NCBI GenBank assembly: GCA_021234155.1
Contig: JAJEKV010000565.1
Coordinates: 82,581 to 146,580 of the forward strand
Reading direction: 5' to 3'
From: Isoetes taiwanensis
Lineage: Eukaryota > Streptophyta > Lycopodiopsida > Isoetales > Isoetaceae
Length of the DNA: 64,000 nucleotides
In this document: in pieces, positions 34,218-46,429 of the stretch
Layout: every line of letters starts with the position of its first letter
How positions within the stretch are numbered: position 1 is the stretch's first letter
The notes under the pieces: generated by a model
What the model was told of the DNA's origin: nothing
The model's database searches: none
Seen by the model: the letters and a program-made list of their open reading frames with translations, nothing else
Program-made: the position numbers and the translations under genes

Positions 34218-35616
34218 TATGACGTCCCCTGCTCATATACGATGCTCCCATCATATACGAACCGAAGTTCATCCCTCCCATCAGCGTATCCCGCTGACAC
34301 GAGGCCGTCCACCTAACATCGGGCCCTTGATGGTGGCCACGGAGACCCCCTGGGGAAGAATGGACATGTCATTCACCCCCGCCTCCCCTGGGATCGACCT
34401 AGCTACGTAAGCGTAATCGAAGGGTGGTCCACCATAACAGAACATCTGCAACAACACATCAGTAGCATCAACATAGGGAAATCTTACCCAAGGCTCAGAC
34501 TAAAGGAGATCGACTGACGGCTTGGGTCTCTAGAGGTCAAATTAAATGAGTTCATAACAATGGACTTGGCTAGCATAGAACATGGTCGTTGGGTAGTTCG
34601 CTCCATCCACCCCTCTCGTGCATACTGCGGTGAATAGGTTGAGAAGTCTTGGGACTTGACCATATCCCGCCGGGCTTGCATAGCCAAGGAGGCTATTCCC
34701 GGGTTGCATCTCCCCCGATCCCGATGAGGTAGGAGGGGATCACCATCTCCAGAGGCACGCATACCCATCACATGCGGCTAGAGAGCCACTGCTCGTCTAC
34801 GACTTGAACTCCATTGAAGGTGAAGCATCACCCAAGAGGTGACGAGCCCATGCCTTGCCTACGCTCAATGGCAAACCATCAGACCTAACCCGCTAAGATC
34901 CTCGGTAGGCTTTTACACGGAGGGATCAATCAGAATGGGACATGAGGCTATCTAGGTACATCATCGCTAAGGTTTTAGGGTCTCTACCCCCTTCCCAATA
35001 CATGAGTGCGATAGAACATAGAACATCATCATCCATAGAACTGAAATATAGAACATCTAATCTATCTACCTAAACATACATGATTAGATTCCTTGTTAGG
35101 GCTTGTAATCTCGGGATCTATAGGGCCCTAAGGCTAATCTAACATACTAACTCGGCGCTGAAAGTCGGCATTGCACAACATAATTGCTATCTACCTGATC
35201 CATGGCTTGCTCCAACTCCTCGGAAAGCGTCCATGCTCCTGTTTGGGCTGAAGATGAATGAATCCGGAAGGTCTATTGTGCAAAACCAGCTTTGCGGCAT
35301 CTGGCAAGGCGGAATGGTGCTAGCACTTGGCCGAAATGGTGCTTGGAAAACTGGAATGCGAAAAGGGAAAGTTTAGGGTTCCCCTTGGCTCTTTTACATG
35401 ACTCTTTTAGGGTTAGGGCTAAAAGGTCACGTAGGGTTTTGCCATGTGGCAAAATGGGGTTATATGCACATGTTAAAGGCATGTGCAACATACGGAGTTG
35501 CCCCCTAGGGTGCAACCCTTTACGGTCGCCAAGTACATGTCGTCAAGGCGACATGTACGAGTAACGTGGTCGTATAATATACATATTCATACCATATATT
35601 ATGCTGGAACGTCATA
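34218..35616 (-). repeat. Gypsy LTR A (1399 bp)
   Basis: The ends are inverted: tatgacgt at 34218 and acgtcata ending 35616, variants of the TGTGACG...CGTCACA ends of LTR B. It matches LTR B in ordered blocks (gatgctcccatcatata, gtcattc, gaagggtgg.ccacc, taccca.ggctcagact, gatcgactgacgg). The purine-rich tract of a - strand element follows at once (ctccccaccttg on the + strand, 35619-35630), so this is a 3' LTR whose internal body is gone. The termini carry G-to-A/C-to-T changes typical of methylated-cytosine decay. Confidence 0.75.
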
Positions 35617-35649
35617 ATCTCCCCACCTTGAATTGATGTTGTCCCCAAC

Positions 35650-36974
35650 ATCATGAGTCTCCCCACCTTGGAAGCCTGCATGATCCCTGCAACTCATTCC
35701 ATACATGCAATTTTAACAATTATCCCAAGGTAATATTACGTTGATTATTGAGATGTTCCCCACAAATATATGCCATAAATATGTATATTTTTGGGCCACG
35801 TCACTATACAAGTCTACTTAAGTAGCCTTGTACACCATTGAGCATGGTAAAGGGAGCATGGCTAAGTTATTTATATAACCTAGCCAACCTTGGGCGTAAG
35901 ACCATTTCCACATGGCCTTACCCTATTGGACTCCTGCCACATGGTGTTACCCCATTGGAGCCACGTGGTAATGACATGGAACCCTAACCTATAAGTACCC
36001 TAACCCTAAGCCACTTTTCGGCGCCACCTACCTTGAAACCGGTTCTTCGCTTGGAACTCTGTTTCGATCACCGTTCATTGCGCCGCAGCTCAGTTCGACA
36101 GTCCCAAGGCAGTGCATCCATCAAAGGGAGGAGGAACCACCCGACTCATCATCAAGTCATGGAGACTCCAGGAGTGGGAGGAAGTTCGTCCAGAGCAGGT
36201 ATTCAGAGTAGCTTCATAGGTAGATCATCTGGAACCTAGGATTCCAGATGAGCCAGTATCTTTCCCTGCTAGTAGAGCCTTCCTAGAAACTCTAGTCTAG
36301 GCTTTGAACCCTAAGCAAGGAACCCTAACAAGTAGATAGATTTATGTGTGTAGATTAGATGTTATCTTCATCATTCTCATGTTATATTGATGTACGATGT
36401 TGGTTGATCTTATGTTTGCACCTCTTGTGTTTTGGGAAGGGGGGAGAGACCTAGTAGTCATTATCTAGATCATGCTCCTAGTTTAGACCCCTTAGTTCCT
36501 ATTATTTGCGGCCTGTGCATAGGAACCCACCCAGCTTCGGGGGCTATGAAGTGACTTAGCACCATACAATGGGGCTAGTGGCAAAGTGGATGGAGGTCCC
36601 TGCTGAGCGTGGCTACTGGGGATCTATAGCGGGCTAAGATCTATAGTCGGTCACTTCGAGTGGGCTGGGTATGGGTTTGACACCTCCTGGGGCAATGGTG
36701 TTGCCCTGCCTCTCAAGAGTTGCAGGTGTTGGCCTGGCTCTTGTTTTGGGGAGTCCTCTAGCTGCCCATGGAACCACTAGACCTCGGGAAGGGGAGATGC
36801 AACCCTTCCTGCCTCATCGGACTGGGGGGATGCAACTCGGAGTAGTCCCACTGGGTGATACCATAGGATTACATCTCCGGAAGGCTATAGTCACGCCAGA
36901 GCCCACCTGCAAAGTATGCACAAGAGGGGCAGATGGAGTGGTCAACCCTAGCCATTGTCTATAGCCAGCCCTGC
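35650..36974 (+). repeat. Inverted, partial LTR of the same gypsy family (LTR C)
   Basis: 36780-36965 is the reverse complement, with mismatches, of 37375-37560 inside LTR B. Shared text in the + orientation includes ggagtagtccca, gggtgatacc, gattacatctccgga or its equivalent, aggggcagatggagtgg and ccctagccattgtcta. Upstream, ctataagtaccctaaccctaag (about 35990-36008) looks like the promoter/start part of a + oriented LTR. The terminal ~400 bp expected at its right end are missing where LTR B begins, so LTR B probably inserted into it or recombined with it. Confidence 0.55.
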
Positions 36975-38374
36975 TGTGACGCTCCCAGAATCTATACGGT
37001 GCTCCCATCATATAAATACGGGAATTCCCCTGCCGTGGCGGCTACATCACCATGGTAGGGCCCTCCGCCATACTCGGACCACTTGGGATGGCCAAGTGTC
37101 CGAGCGAGGAACACAGAGGTGTCATTCGTCCCACGTCCTCTATGGGAATCCTATACAGCATAAGCATACATAGATGTTAACATACAACAATCATACTGAA
37201 ATAATATGCCACTAGGAAGGGTGGCCCATCCATCATCATCAACGAAAAGACAATACAACTATAAATAACCACCATGACAAGGGCGCTACCCAGGGCTCAG
37301 ACTCCATGGGGTCAACTGACGGTCAGGGCCTCAAGATATTAGCAGATGGAAGCATAACATGGCATTGGCTGGCATAAGACAATGGCTAGGGTCGTCCACT
37401 CCATCTGCCCCTCCTCTGCACACTTTGTAGATAGGCTGAAACATGCTATGACGTGCTTGTAGCCCTCCGGAGATGCAATCCCAAGGAATCACCCTATGGG
37501 ACTACTCCAGATTACATCTCCCTGGTCCGATGCGGCAGGTCAGGGAAGCTTCCCCTCCCGGATCACAACGGTTCCATGGGTGCGCTAGAGGATACCTGCC
37601 ACACCTGCAGCACACGTATCTGTCCCCAACTTACCCCCCTAAATCTACACAAAGCCGAGGACATCCATAAAGGCCATATCCTGCGACCTAGGAGGTGTCA
37701 GGCCTATACCCGGCCCACACGTAGTGACCGATTATAAATCTAGCACACTAAAGGAGCCTCAGTAGCCATGCTCAGCAAGGCTCCGCCCCCACTTCACCAA
37801 TTGTGTCCGTTGTTTGGTGCTGAACCACATCACTTCCCTTAATCCCAATACACGGAGGGAGCAGAAAGAAAGAATATAAACACCATTCAAGTATCCACCA
37901 TCATCATAATAACATATGAAAGAGAATTTAACCATTCCATCTATTCAAAGAAGTGTTAGCAAAAGTACAAGCTATCTAGGGACTAACTAGTCTCTTGGTT
38001 GGAGCCATTATCACGGAAAGCCTCCATTCGTCAGGTCTGTTCACAACAATTGATAGCTGCTCCTCCTCTACTCTTCCCCAATCGATTTTGGGGCATAAAT
38101 GGAGGTAGGACCCCGATTTCTCCTCCCAAATTGGCAAGTCCCACTTGGCCAATCGATTTGGGCCAGGTGGCGCTTCCCTATTGGTTCCATTTAACTAATT
38201 ATAACCTAATTAGCATAATTAGGTTATTTATCCACTCATTTTATTAGCATAGCTAATAAAATCTTTTTTAAGTGAATCCAAGTTATCCCCTATTGACCCT
38301 TAGGGGTCTAGTTAAATACTGGTGACGTGTCATGGTATGCATACGTATATCGTATAAATACTTGGAACGTCACA
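36975..38374 (-). repeat. Gypsy LTR B, 3' LTR of the - strand chromovirus (1400 bp)
   Basis: It starts TGTGACGCTCCC at 36975 and ends GGAACGTCACA at 38374 (+ strand), giving TG...CA ends on the - strand too. A polypurine tract (aaggggggagaa on the - strand, complement of 38375-38386) sits directly beside it on the side of the integrase-chromodomain gene, as expected for a 3' LTR. No identical 5' LTR was found within the window. Confidence 0.8.
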
Positions 38375-38859
38375 TTCTCCCCCCTTGGATTAATGTTGTC
38401 CTCAGCATTAGAGTTAATGGACAATGAATTTATAAAAAAATAACTCTTACTTATTGAAGGCAACACAAGATTACATATATTTGTCATAGGACCGAAGTTC
38501 TTTAAGAAAACATAAGAAATTACGGTATTAGTAACTTAAGAGTGCACTCATAAACACAACGTTTCAATCACAAGAGATGGCCCCCAGACTGAGGGCTAGG
38601 ATCTTTTGCAATACGTCAGCACACCCTACTGGCCTGCAGAAATAAAATACATCAGTATTTACAAATTAATTTAAGTAGTGTGGTTGAAGGGACCACCTTA
38701 AAGTAAAAGAAATATGAATGCAAGAATCCTATCATGCCTAAGGCTTGCATGTCGTCTCGGCATAAGGAATGGCCATATTCCCATTGTAGCCGCAGATGAA
38801 TGCGTCCTATCAAGAATGCCTATATGCCCAGTTCCCCACCTAAGATGCATGTAACCAAC

Positions 38860-40292
38860 CTCTAAAATGATCCCTGTCGGATCCCCACTGGACCCATAAC
38901 ACACTGCTTACCATTAGTGGTTGGAGTCGATCGCATCTTGCATGGTTTGGCCCTGGCATTCTCGTATAAAGTCCGGGTAAGTCTTACCAAATCTACTTTG
39001 GGAACCCATGTTGCATCTTCTGTGGGTAAGTGTTTCCACTTAACCAAGTATTGCAAGATTTGAGTTCGGCGGGTTTGCTTATATGCGTGATCAAGGAGAG
39101 CTTCAGGCACAATCTCCAACTGATCCTCGGTCATCTCTAGAAGTGTTGATGTGTCAAGAATCTCTTCTGGATCAGAATTATGCTTCTTGAGAAGATTTAC
39201 ATGGAAAACTTTATGGATCTTCAAATGTACAGATAGATTCAACCGGTAGGCTTGAGAACCTATCCTCTCGGTTATCCAAAAGGCCCCGCCCATCTAGGTG
39301 CAAGCTTCTTACAATTGCCAATCTTAAGTTTGCCCTGCTTCACCTTAATCTTTAGCCACACGGAGTCACTAAGCTGGAATTCTCGTGGTGTCTGATGCCG
39401 GTCGGCAAGGCTTTTCTGTCGAGCTCGAGCAGCTAGCAAATATACTTGAACGTCTTCCACTAGTGCCTGCATATCCATGAGGAGTTGTTGCAACACTTCC
39501 ACTTTGAAAACTGGATTATGCCACGTGTCTGGAGTGAGGCATTGATAACCATAGTTGATCATGAAAGGAGACATCCTTGAGGACTCCTGTCTAGTATTGT
39601 TATAGGAAAACTCCACCAAATGGATGTAATCCGCCCATTGAGATTGCTTGTTCCAGACATAGTTACATAGCATATCTTCAATTATGCGATTGGTACGCTC
39701 TGTTTGGCCATCTGTCTGCGGATGATAAGCTGTGCTCATGGTAAGCTTAGTTTGAATAGTGCTAAAGAAATCCTTCCAGAATGCACTAACAAACTTATGA
39801 TCCCGGTCCGATATAATGGTACGAGGCATTCCGTGGTATAAAACACCTCCTTGGTAAACAACAAGGCGGTATCCAATGCGATTAATGTGGGTACGACATG
39901 GCAAAAAGTGTGCCATTTTAGAAAGCTTGTCGACCACCACCATTAAGGCATCAAAGCCCCTTAAAGTACGCGAAAGCCCCACGATAAAATCCATGGTGAT
40001 AACTTCTCATTTTGCATTGGGGACATCTATGGATTGCAATTCCCGAATAACGAATCGCTCCACCTTCGTTTGTCGACGTGATCCGACATTGCTTAATATA
40101 CCTGGCAATGTGCTTTTTCATCCCTCGCCAGAAATAGCTGGATCGGATCTTGAAATAGGTCTTCATAAATCCCGCATGTCCCGCTATAGGACTGTTATGT
40201 GTATCATGGAGAATGAGCTTGCGAACTCCTAATGTCTCGGGAACACATAATTTATCCTTGTAATAAAGGAGTTTAGCTTCCAACCATCATTC
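38860..40292 (-). pseudogene. Gypsy integrase with C-terminal chromodomain
   Basis: The N-terminal part shows the zinc-binding motif (LHDTHNSPIAGHAGF, then KQC, with the second Cys lost). The catalytic core has D in TMDFIVGL, D in ISDRDHKFVS and E in HPQTDGQTERTNR. The C-terminal part includes YRLNLSVHLKIHKVFHVNLLKK and a chromodomain, LVKWKHLPTEDATWVP, which in chromoviruses directs integration to heterochromatin. Two frames (39994-39272 and 39293-38862) are separated by one shift at about 39285, and the N-terminal part is in a third, so it is inactive as printed. Confidence 0.85.
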
Positions 40293-40454
40293 ATTTAAAT
40301 TGGATTTATGTCGATTTTGGACCATTTTGGCAATCGCAACTTTTTCGGATTAGTAAATTTGCATCGAGAATGTGACTTTTTTTTATAACAAAGACAACAT
40401 GATTGCATTAAAAATTGAAAATATTTTACATATGTATGTCGAAAGTGACATGAT

Positions 40455-43314
40455 GCCAATTACTTGCTCGAGTGGCCGCCTAGTGATATCATAGCTTTTT
40501 TCCTCACTTCCACAGATATTGTAACCCTAGCAATCTTGTTTGGGATGACCTTTGGGGTCCATGAAAACAAAATAGTATCTAACTCAACCCAATCATCCCC
40601 TTCAATAGGGTTTCTCTTCCATCTCTTTGTCCAACAGTCTCTATACCTTTCTTCTTCCTCGCGCCTTTGCATTTAACTGGTGCACTGGACACCACCATTC
40701 CACACGAACTTTGTTCACATTGCGGTCACCCACTTCTTTGCAAACATCTGAGATGATATAACCCATCAACACAGGGTATATCTCTTTGCGCTCTGGTACT
40801 ATAAGTGCAAATTGATGGCAAAGCAAGTCATCTTTGGGATCATAATCCTCCATTTCGAGATATTTAGGCCTTCCTTTCCTAGGACCAACATAATGTTTTT
40901 CAGCAGCTGGAGGAGCCATCGACTTACGAATACTACTAACCACATCATCAACTTCCTCAGGTGTTATATCAAGTCTCTCCACCTAGTCTTAGGTAGCCAT
41001 CCATCTTTCAGTTCATCAGAGGATGTGTCTACTTGTCCCAATAATCCATGTACCTGTGTCCAATAATTTATCAATGCAAGGTTGGTATCATCGGGGTTAT
41101 TTTTCCAATACTTGACGTATTCAGAAATGTCGTCCAATGTGCTTTGCAATGAATCCACCTCTGTAAAAGGCTTAAGAGCTTTTGGTTGACCCCTTGGAAT
41201 CTTAGGTTTACCATTTTCATCTTCGTGCCATATAGCTACTCCCTCATCTGGCCTCCATTTATCATCTGAAGGTCTCATCTTTCATTGCATTATTGGCTTA
41301 TTTCCCATGACCCAGAAAGTGTACCGAAGACCTTCCATATCGTTTTTTATAACTTTCGATAAAAATTCTTCCAATCAGGGCACTTCTTATATGATCAACC
41401 CTATAGGAGAAGGTGAAATGCATTCACTAAGAACTTCCATTAGTCTATGAAGATTGGTCACAGTTTGAGATTTCAATTGTGCACTATACTTCCCAAACAA
41501 TGCATCCACATCCTCATGAGTATGTCCAGACATTAAGAACCCTAAATTCACTCTTTCAAAGACATCTATGCACTATTGTTAAATAAGATAGGAATGAGAA
41601 CATATACTGCTTTTATCTGGGCCCAAAGACAATTGTCAAGTTGGAGGAGGAACTTTAGTGGTAGATCTCGAGGTTGGGGACGTGAACTTGAGGCTCCAAC
41701 ATGTTCAGAAGCACCTGACTTCCTAATCCTTGCCTTAGTAAATTATTAGGCTTTCTATCCAACAATGCACTGAAGAGTGGTTGGCAACCACCTCGTGGTT
41801 GTAGAGGTCACCGTAATAACCACTCTCATAGTTCCTCAAGCACCTCATCACACTTCCAATATGAAAATTAGGACCATCACTCCACAACTGCAAACTAAAA
41901 TGGCCATAATAAATTGGCACCGAGCTATGCACTATTGCACCTGTTAGAAGGAAAGGAAGGAAGGAAGAAATTTTTAACGTCAAGGAACCCAATCGGGTTA
42001 TGTCGAGAGACTTGCATAGGATAAGCTCTATTTATTTGCTTGGGTATGTAACTATACTGTGGCAAACAAGTCTTCGATTAATCCATCTTGTCATGTATAA
42101 TACAAACATAGTTATTGGATTCCAAACATGATAATGTTCTCATCCAATAAGTGGATCTACATGATAGTTGGTCTGTCATGTGATTTTTCATTTGCTCCCC
42201 TTATCTTAGCCCTTTGTCTTGGTTGCTTGGTCTTATCAGGAATCTCTTTCAACTTAGTGACATGCTTTGAAGTGCTTGCTCCATAGTTAGCTAATAAGAA
42301 GTTGGGTTGAGATATTGTAGGTACCATTAGTTCTCGAAGCAAAGCATTCACTTCCTCCAATATGCTCTTCGAGTACAATGGCATGGCAATCTCTTTCGAC
42401 AACTATTTTTTGTTGATCTTTCCTACTTTTTATGTGGCATATTCTCAAAGCATTGAATTCAACATATTTATCAAAAACCTCCCTAGCAGCCAGGATCCTA
42501 GAAGTTGGCCTCAGCATGCCATTATTTCCATGTAATGCAATTTTGCTACCCTTTGCATGACTTGTTGCCAATTTTGCCAAGATGAAATTGGAATGCCATG
42601 AATATTTATCCATGCAACTTTACATATCCATGCCCCTAGCAGTGGGTATTTTTTTTTCTTTGGATATTTTTCATCTTGAAGTGCAAGCTCGTGAATGGAG
42701 TACATGTAAGTCCTCCTCTCATCACAAGTATACTCTTGGAAGGTGACTCTTGTTTCCACCAATTCATCAATTTCAAACTTCTGAACACAATTAACCCAAC
42801 AACATTCCATTCCCCTTACCTTAGTCATAGCTTCACATGAACAATCACTACTTGACTTGGACCTCTTGCTAGGATAATGTTTCACCACTGAGTGTGCCCT
42901 CTTCTCTGAAAATGTGGTCCTGGCAGCTATTGGAGGTGCATTAAAAAAATCAGTGTCTACCACAACCTCTGGCTCTGGTAAAAGGAATTCTCCTATAAAT
43001 TCAATGCAGGCTATAGGCCATGGCATGATGCATGGAACCTCCAATTGTTTAATATAAGCAGTGTAATCCTGGTGATTTGACCCTTTTTCCTTCCATTTTT
43101 CTTCTAAACTTGTTATGGCCACACCCACTTTATCCTCTCCTAACCTTTCATCATTGACAGCTTGGATAGGATCAGCTAGTATGATAGTTCTTTCACCTAC
43201 TAGCTCCTTATTGCATTGATGCTTCACTTTCATCTTCTTATTCTTCCAATCCAACGTACTGTAGAGGATAATTTGCTTAGTAGTCTCAGCCTCAACACCC
43301 TTTGGGTGGTCCAC
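40455..43314 (-). pseudogene. Transposase-like protein with GHTHEDVD and WW..DCW..KW motifs
   Basis: The first open part (43314-42511, MDHPKGVEAETTK...) is a 267-codon frame with KRSKSSSDCSC and a C-rich MECCWVNCVQKF. It continues in other frames through 42613-42157. Around 41560-41400 the frame reads LGFLMSGHTHEDVDALFGKYS, a motif I associate with large uncharacterised plant and protist transposase-like proteins in which the acidic residues may be catalytic. From 41278 to 40964 comes an acidic linker (DLI at its end). 40982-40460 encodes KVRVEWWCPVHQ and RDCWTKRWKRNPIEGDDW. Several shifts or introns separate these parts and I could not define the exons. Role in transposition is inferred from position and motif. 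Confidence 0.55.
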
Positions 43315-43570
43315 ACCATTGACCTACAAGAACAATGTTAACAATGGGGTAACAATGTGATAAGAACATGTGGTAACAATGTTGATACATGTTGGGGGTG
43401 ATAGGCATTACATTTTTACCCTTTTTAGGATCCACACACTTCACCTATATAAAGTTAAATGTCTTAATATTAGCTCAAAAAAAGGACAAAGTAATTATGA
43501 GAATCGATTAAAGGGAACTTCAAAAAATACAAAAAAAAACCATTAAATGGGCAAATATAAGTTGTAAACG

Positions 43571-43945
43571 TAGGCAAAAATAGGTTGTAAGTATAGCTGA
43601 GGTGTAGGTAATTATACAAAATTAATGATAACATAGGGTGTATGTAAGTAGTACTAAAGAGTTAAGTATAGGTTGTAATTCTAGATTATTAAGTATAGGC
43701 AAAAATAGGTTGTAAGTATAGCTGAGGTGTAGGTAATTATATAAAATTAATGATAGCATAGGGTGTATGTAAGTAGTACTAAAGAGTTAAGTATAGATTT
43801 TAATTCTAGAGTATTATGTATAGGCAAAAAATAGGTTGTAAGTATAGTTGACATGTGGGTAATTCTATAGAGAATTAATGATAACCTAGGGTGTAATTAA
43901 TTCAATAGAAGTAATGATAGCTAATTCGTATAGGGTATAATTCGT
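43571..43945. repeat. 125-bp minisatellite, three copies
   Basis: Units beginning taggcaaaaataggttgtaa start at 43571, 43696 and 43821 (period 125). Copies 1 and 2 are nearly identical and copy 3 is more diverged and incomplete. The array lies inside the TIR element, upstream of the - strand transposase-like gene and before the + strand genes, where a divergent promoter or subterminal region would be. Confidence 0.85.
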
Positions 43946-44117
43946 ATATGATGTGATGGAATCATAATTACAACCGCGCCTATTAAGTTATACGAAATCT
44001 TGCATGCAACTACTATATCTTGCATGAAACCCTTCATTCCTTCAAGCGTCCATCCTTTCTTCCTTTAAGCCTTCCAGTGCCCATCCTTCCTTCATTTCTT
44101 CCTTCCTTCCTTCAACT

Positions 44118-44596
44118 ATGGTGAGCCATGTCGCCCGGCCCGCTCCATCCCGCCGGACTCGCCTGAGAGAGGCGACGAGGGAGATCAAGAAATTGATCAA
44201 GAAATCCCTTCCCCCCTCCCGCAGATGCCGTTGTGGCTGCCTTCCGCACCACAATCCGAATGAATGCGAGGAGTTGTTTATTGAGGGCAAGCTTCGCCCG
44301 GAAAATCGAATCTTAGTAGCAGCACTAGCAGTCCGGAGTCCCCACACACACCTGCAGATTCAAATGAAGAGCTGGAGAAGGAGGTCAAAATAGCAGAAAA
44401 AATGGAGGAAGCGGATGAGGAGTGGCGTGAAGAATTGGAGGAAGAGAAGAAGCAGATTATCATAGATGCCCTTTCCTCCTCCGATGATGAAGATGTTGCA
44501 GAAGCCATCCTTGAAGAGATGACAGAAAAAGCTCAGAGGAAGAAAAGGAGGACGAGGAGGATGAGCCCTAAATTTCTTTTTTTGTTTGTTATTTAG
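44118..44596 (+). CDS. Unknown basic-then-acidic protein of the TIR element
   Basis: The ATG at 44118 opens a frame rich in Arg/Lys (PSRRTRLREATREIKKLIKK) with a small cysteine cluster CRCGCLPHHNPNEC. A change of frame near 44300, by indel or intron, then gives SSSTSSPESPHTPADSNEELEKEVK. This continues as an acidic coiled-coil-like stretch EEADEEWREELEEEKK, followed by SSSDDED and a basic KKRRTRR end; the stop is at 44594. The composition suggests a nuclear, nucleic-acid-associated protein. No family is recognised. Confidence 0.4.
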
Positions 44597-44849
44597 TTTT
44601 TTGTGCAGGAAAGCGAGCTGGGCATCTCCAAAAAAGGCCTCAACCGATGATTTTAAATGGAGCTAGGCATCTCCTTAAACTGCCTTGAACTTTTGTTATT
44701 TTGGATCAAAGAGCTGGGCAACTCTAATAAAAGGCCCTCCTTATGTAAAATATTTTTCTGATAATACAAAGACTTACTTCCTGTAATTTGTTTTTGAATT
44801 CTGTAATTTGTTTTGAATTATTCCTGTAATTTTGATAACCTTAGTTTTG

Positions 44850-45310
44850 AAATCACGCCAGGCGCGAATTAAGTTTGTGTACAAAATGTTTAAATTGTAC
44901 AGTAGTCCAATACACGCCTGGCGTGAATTGCATACAGTAACTAGCTTTCTTATCTTAATATTAATCTCTTACAAAAGACTTCTGCTAATTATATTAATGC
45001 ATTCAATGAGTTTAAACTTCAAAGTAGCTCAATTCACGCCTGGCATGAATTGGGTACAATGGCAAGTCCTCTTAATATTAATCGCGAATTAATAATGGGC
45101 ATAAAGCGCATTTAAATTATAAATAAATGGATTCGTGCATGGCGCAAAATCACTAAAGTGCATTTAAATTATAAATGAATGGAATTTGCGCCTGGCGCGA
45201 ATTCGCTAACGTATAGTTACTACGCCTGGCGCCCCCACCTCCCACGCCTAGCGTTAACTCAAATGACACTAAGGTTGAGCAGTTTGAACACACGCCTGGC
45301 GCGTATTCAA
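44850..45310. repeat. Cluster of CACGCCTGGCGTGAATT-like palindromes
   Basis: Within about 460 AT-rich bases, GC-rich motifs related to ttcaCGCCtGGCGtgaa occur at about 44853, 44912, 45034, 45131, 45186, 45222, 45243 and 45291. More degenerate copies lie at 48474 and 48545. Most are imperfect palindromes, and some continue symmetrically into gaatt. Repetition of a defined palindrome in otherwise unrelated sequence suggests protein-binding sites, for example for an element-encoded DNA-binding protein, though their function is unknown. Confidence 0.65.
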
Positions 45311-45831
45311 CTGAAGTTCTTCTTGTGCCAGAAGGACATTTCTTGCCAGGGCCTATGCCAATCTTATAGTTTTGTGAAGGTCTTGATATTTACTGCCATA
45401 TTAATATGACCGTTCTTGGTGAGATGTGTTCGGGGATGGCTACAAGCATAGGCTTATTCAATGAGTTATGTCGTGCTCTGGAGGGGCTTGAAATGGAGAA
45501 TGCTCACCGGTGAGAGAGTTGCGAGCTCGAAGCCATTTTGGGTAATATCCCAATAGTTGCACCATCTCCACGGCATTCTTGTGTGCCGCCTTTCCGTTGT
45601 TACAACCTCGTGCCAAAGATTTGAGACTAATGTGCCAGCATTTGATACGACTGAGGAATAACACACAGATCTAATTAAAACAATATAAAGAGTGTCTAGT
45701 GTTTTGTAAATTCCTGAATGGTCTGGTCTGCGGGCCTTATAGTTTTGAAATTTTGAATGAATAGTCTGGTATGCAAGCGTACTAATTTCATACATATGAC
45801 AGAATCATCTTGAGCATCTTAGTATATGTAT

Positions 45832-46128
45832 TCAATCTACCTCTTCTGATGCATCTTCCTCTATTTCTTCCGAAAAAATGAAACTCACCTTTTTTAAGCG
45901 AATTACTGGCCATGCAACAAAGGTTCCGATGCTTTCTCCGACTGTGTCTCCATCAGGATGCCTTCTGGGTAATGCTTCGTCGTTGAAATGGAAACTGGTA
46001 ACTAGGATCTTCACATGATCATTTCCTAGAGGAACTCCATGACATACTGCCTCCGGATCGACTAAATTTTCCACCCCCCTCTTCAAATTCGTCGTCAGCA
46101 TGTAACATTCCTCTCCAACGCTGTTCAA
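45832..46128 (-). pseudogene. DUF8039-like domain exon
   Basis: The - strand frame of 98 codons contains VDPEAVCHGVPLGNDHVKI, then DTVGESIGTFVAWPVI. This matches the pattern (HGVPL..G.V.V ... TVG.A.G.FVAWP) of a domain common in plant CACTA/En-Spm and Ulp1-carrying transposon proteins, which I know as DUF8039. It ends in an acidic tail EEIEEDASEEVD and stops at 45832. It sits inside the TIR element, on the same strand as the transposase-like gene. It may be an exon of a longer gene or an isolated remnant. Confidence 0.5.
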
Positions 46129-46429
46129 TCTTATTATGGGATTAAATTGAGCTTATGATCTAGAAGAGTAGATGAACTTACATGAAGGTGCTCGACATCG
46201 CCAGTATTGTGGTTCTTCCCTATTCTTCCGAAGTTCTTTCGAGCTCTTCGAATGGCAAGAAAGGCTGGCGGTAAGATTAGGTCGCAGTTTCAAATTATCC
46301 GTTAGTTGTACTACTTTTTTAGCAGCTGATTGAAATCTAATTATGGATTTCATAATACGGCAGTCGTTGAACTATTAAATGCTCATACAATCGTTTGCCG
46401 TCCATTAGGCACAATCATAAGATTGTTGA

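Noticed and set aside
44840-45310. CRISPR-like interpretation of the repeated palindromes
   Set aside because: Spacing is irregular, repeats are imperfect and only about 17 bp long, there are no cas genes, and the sequence is from a plant nuclear genome.
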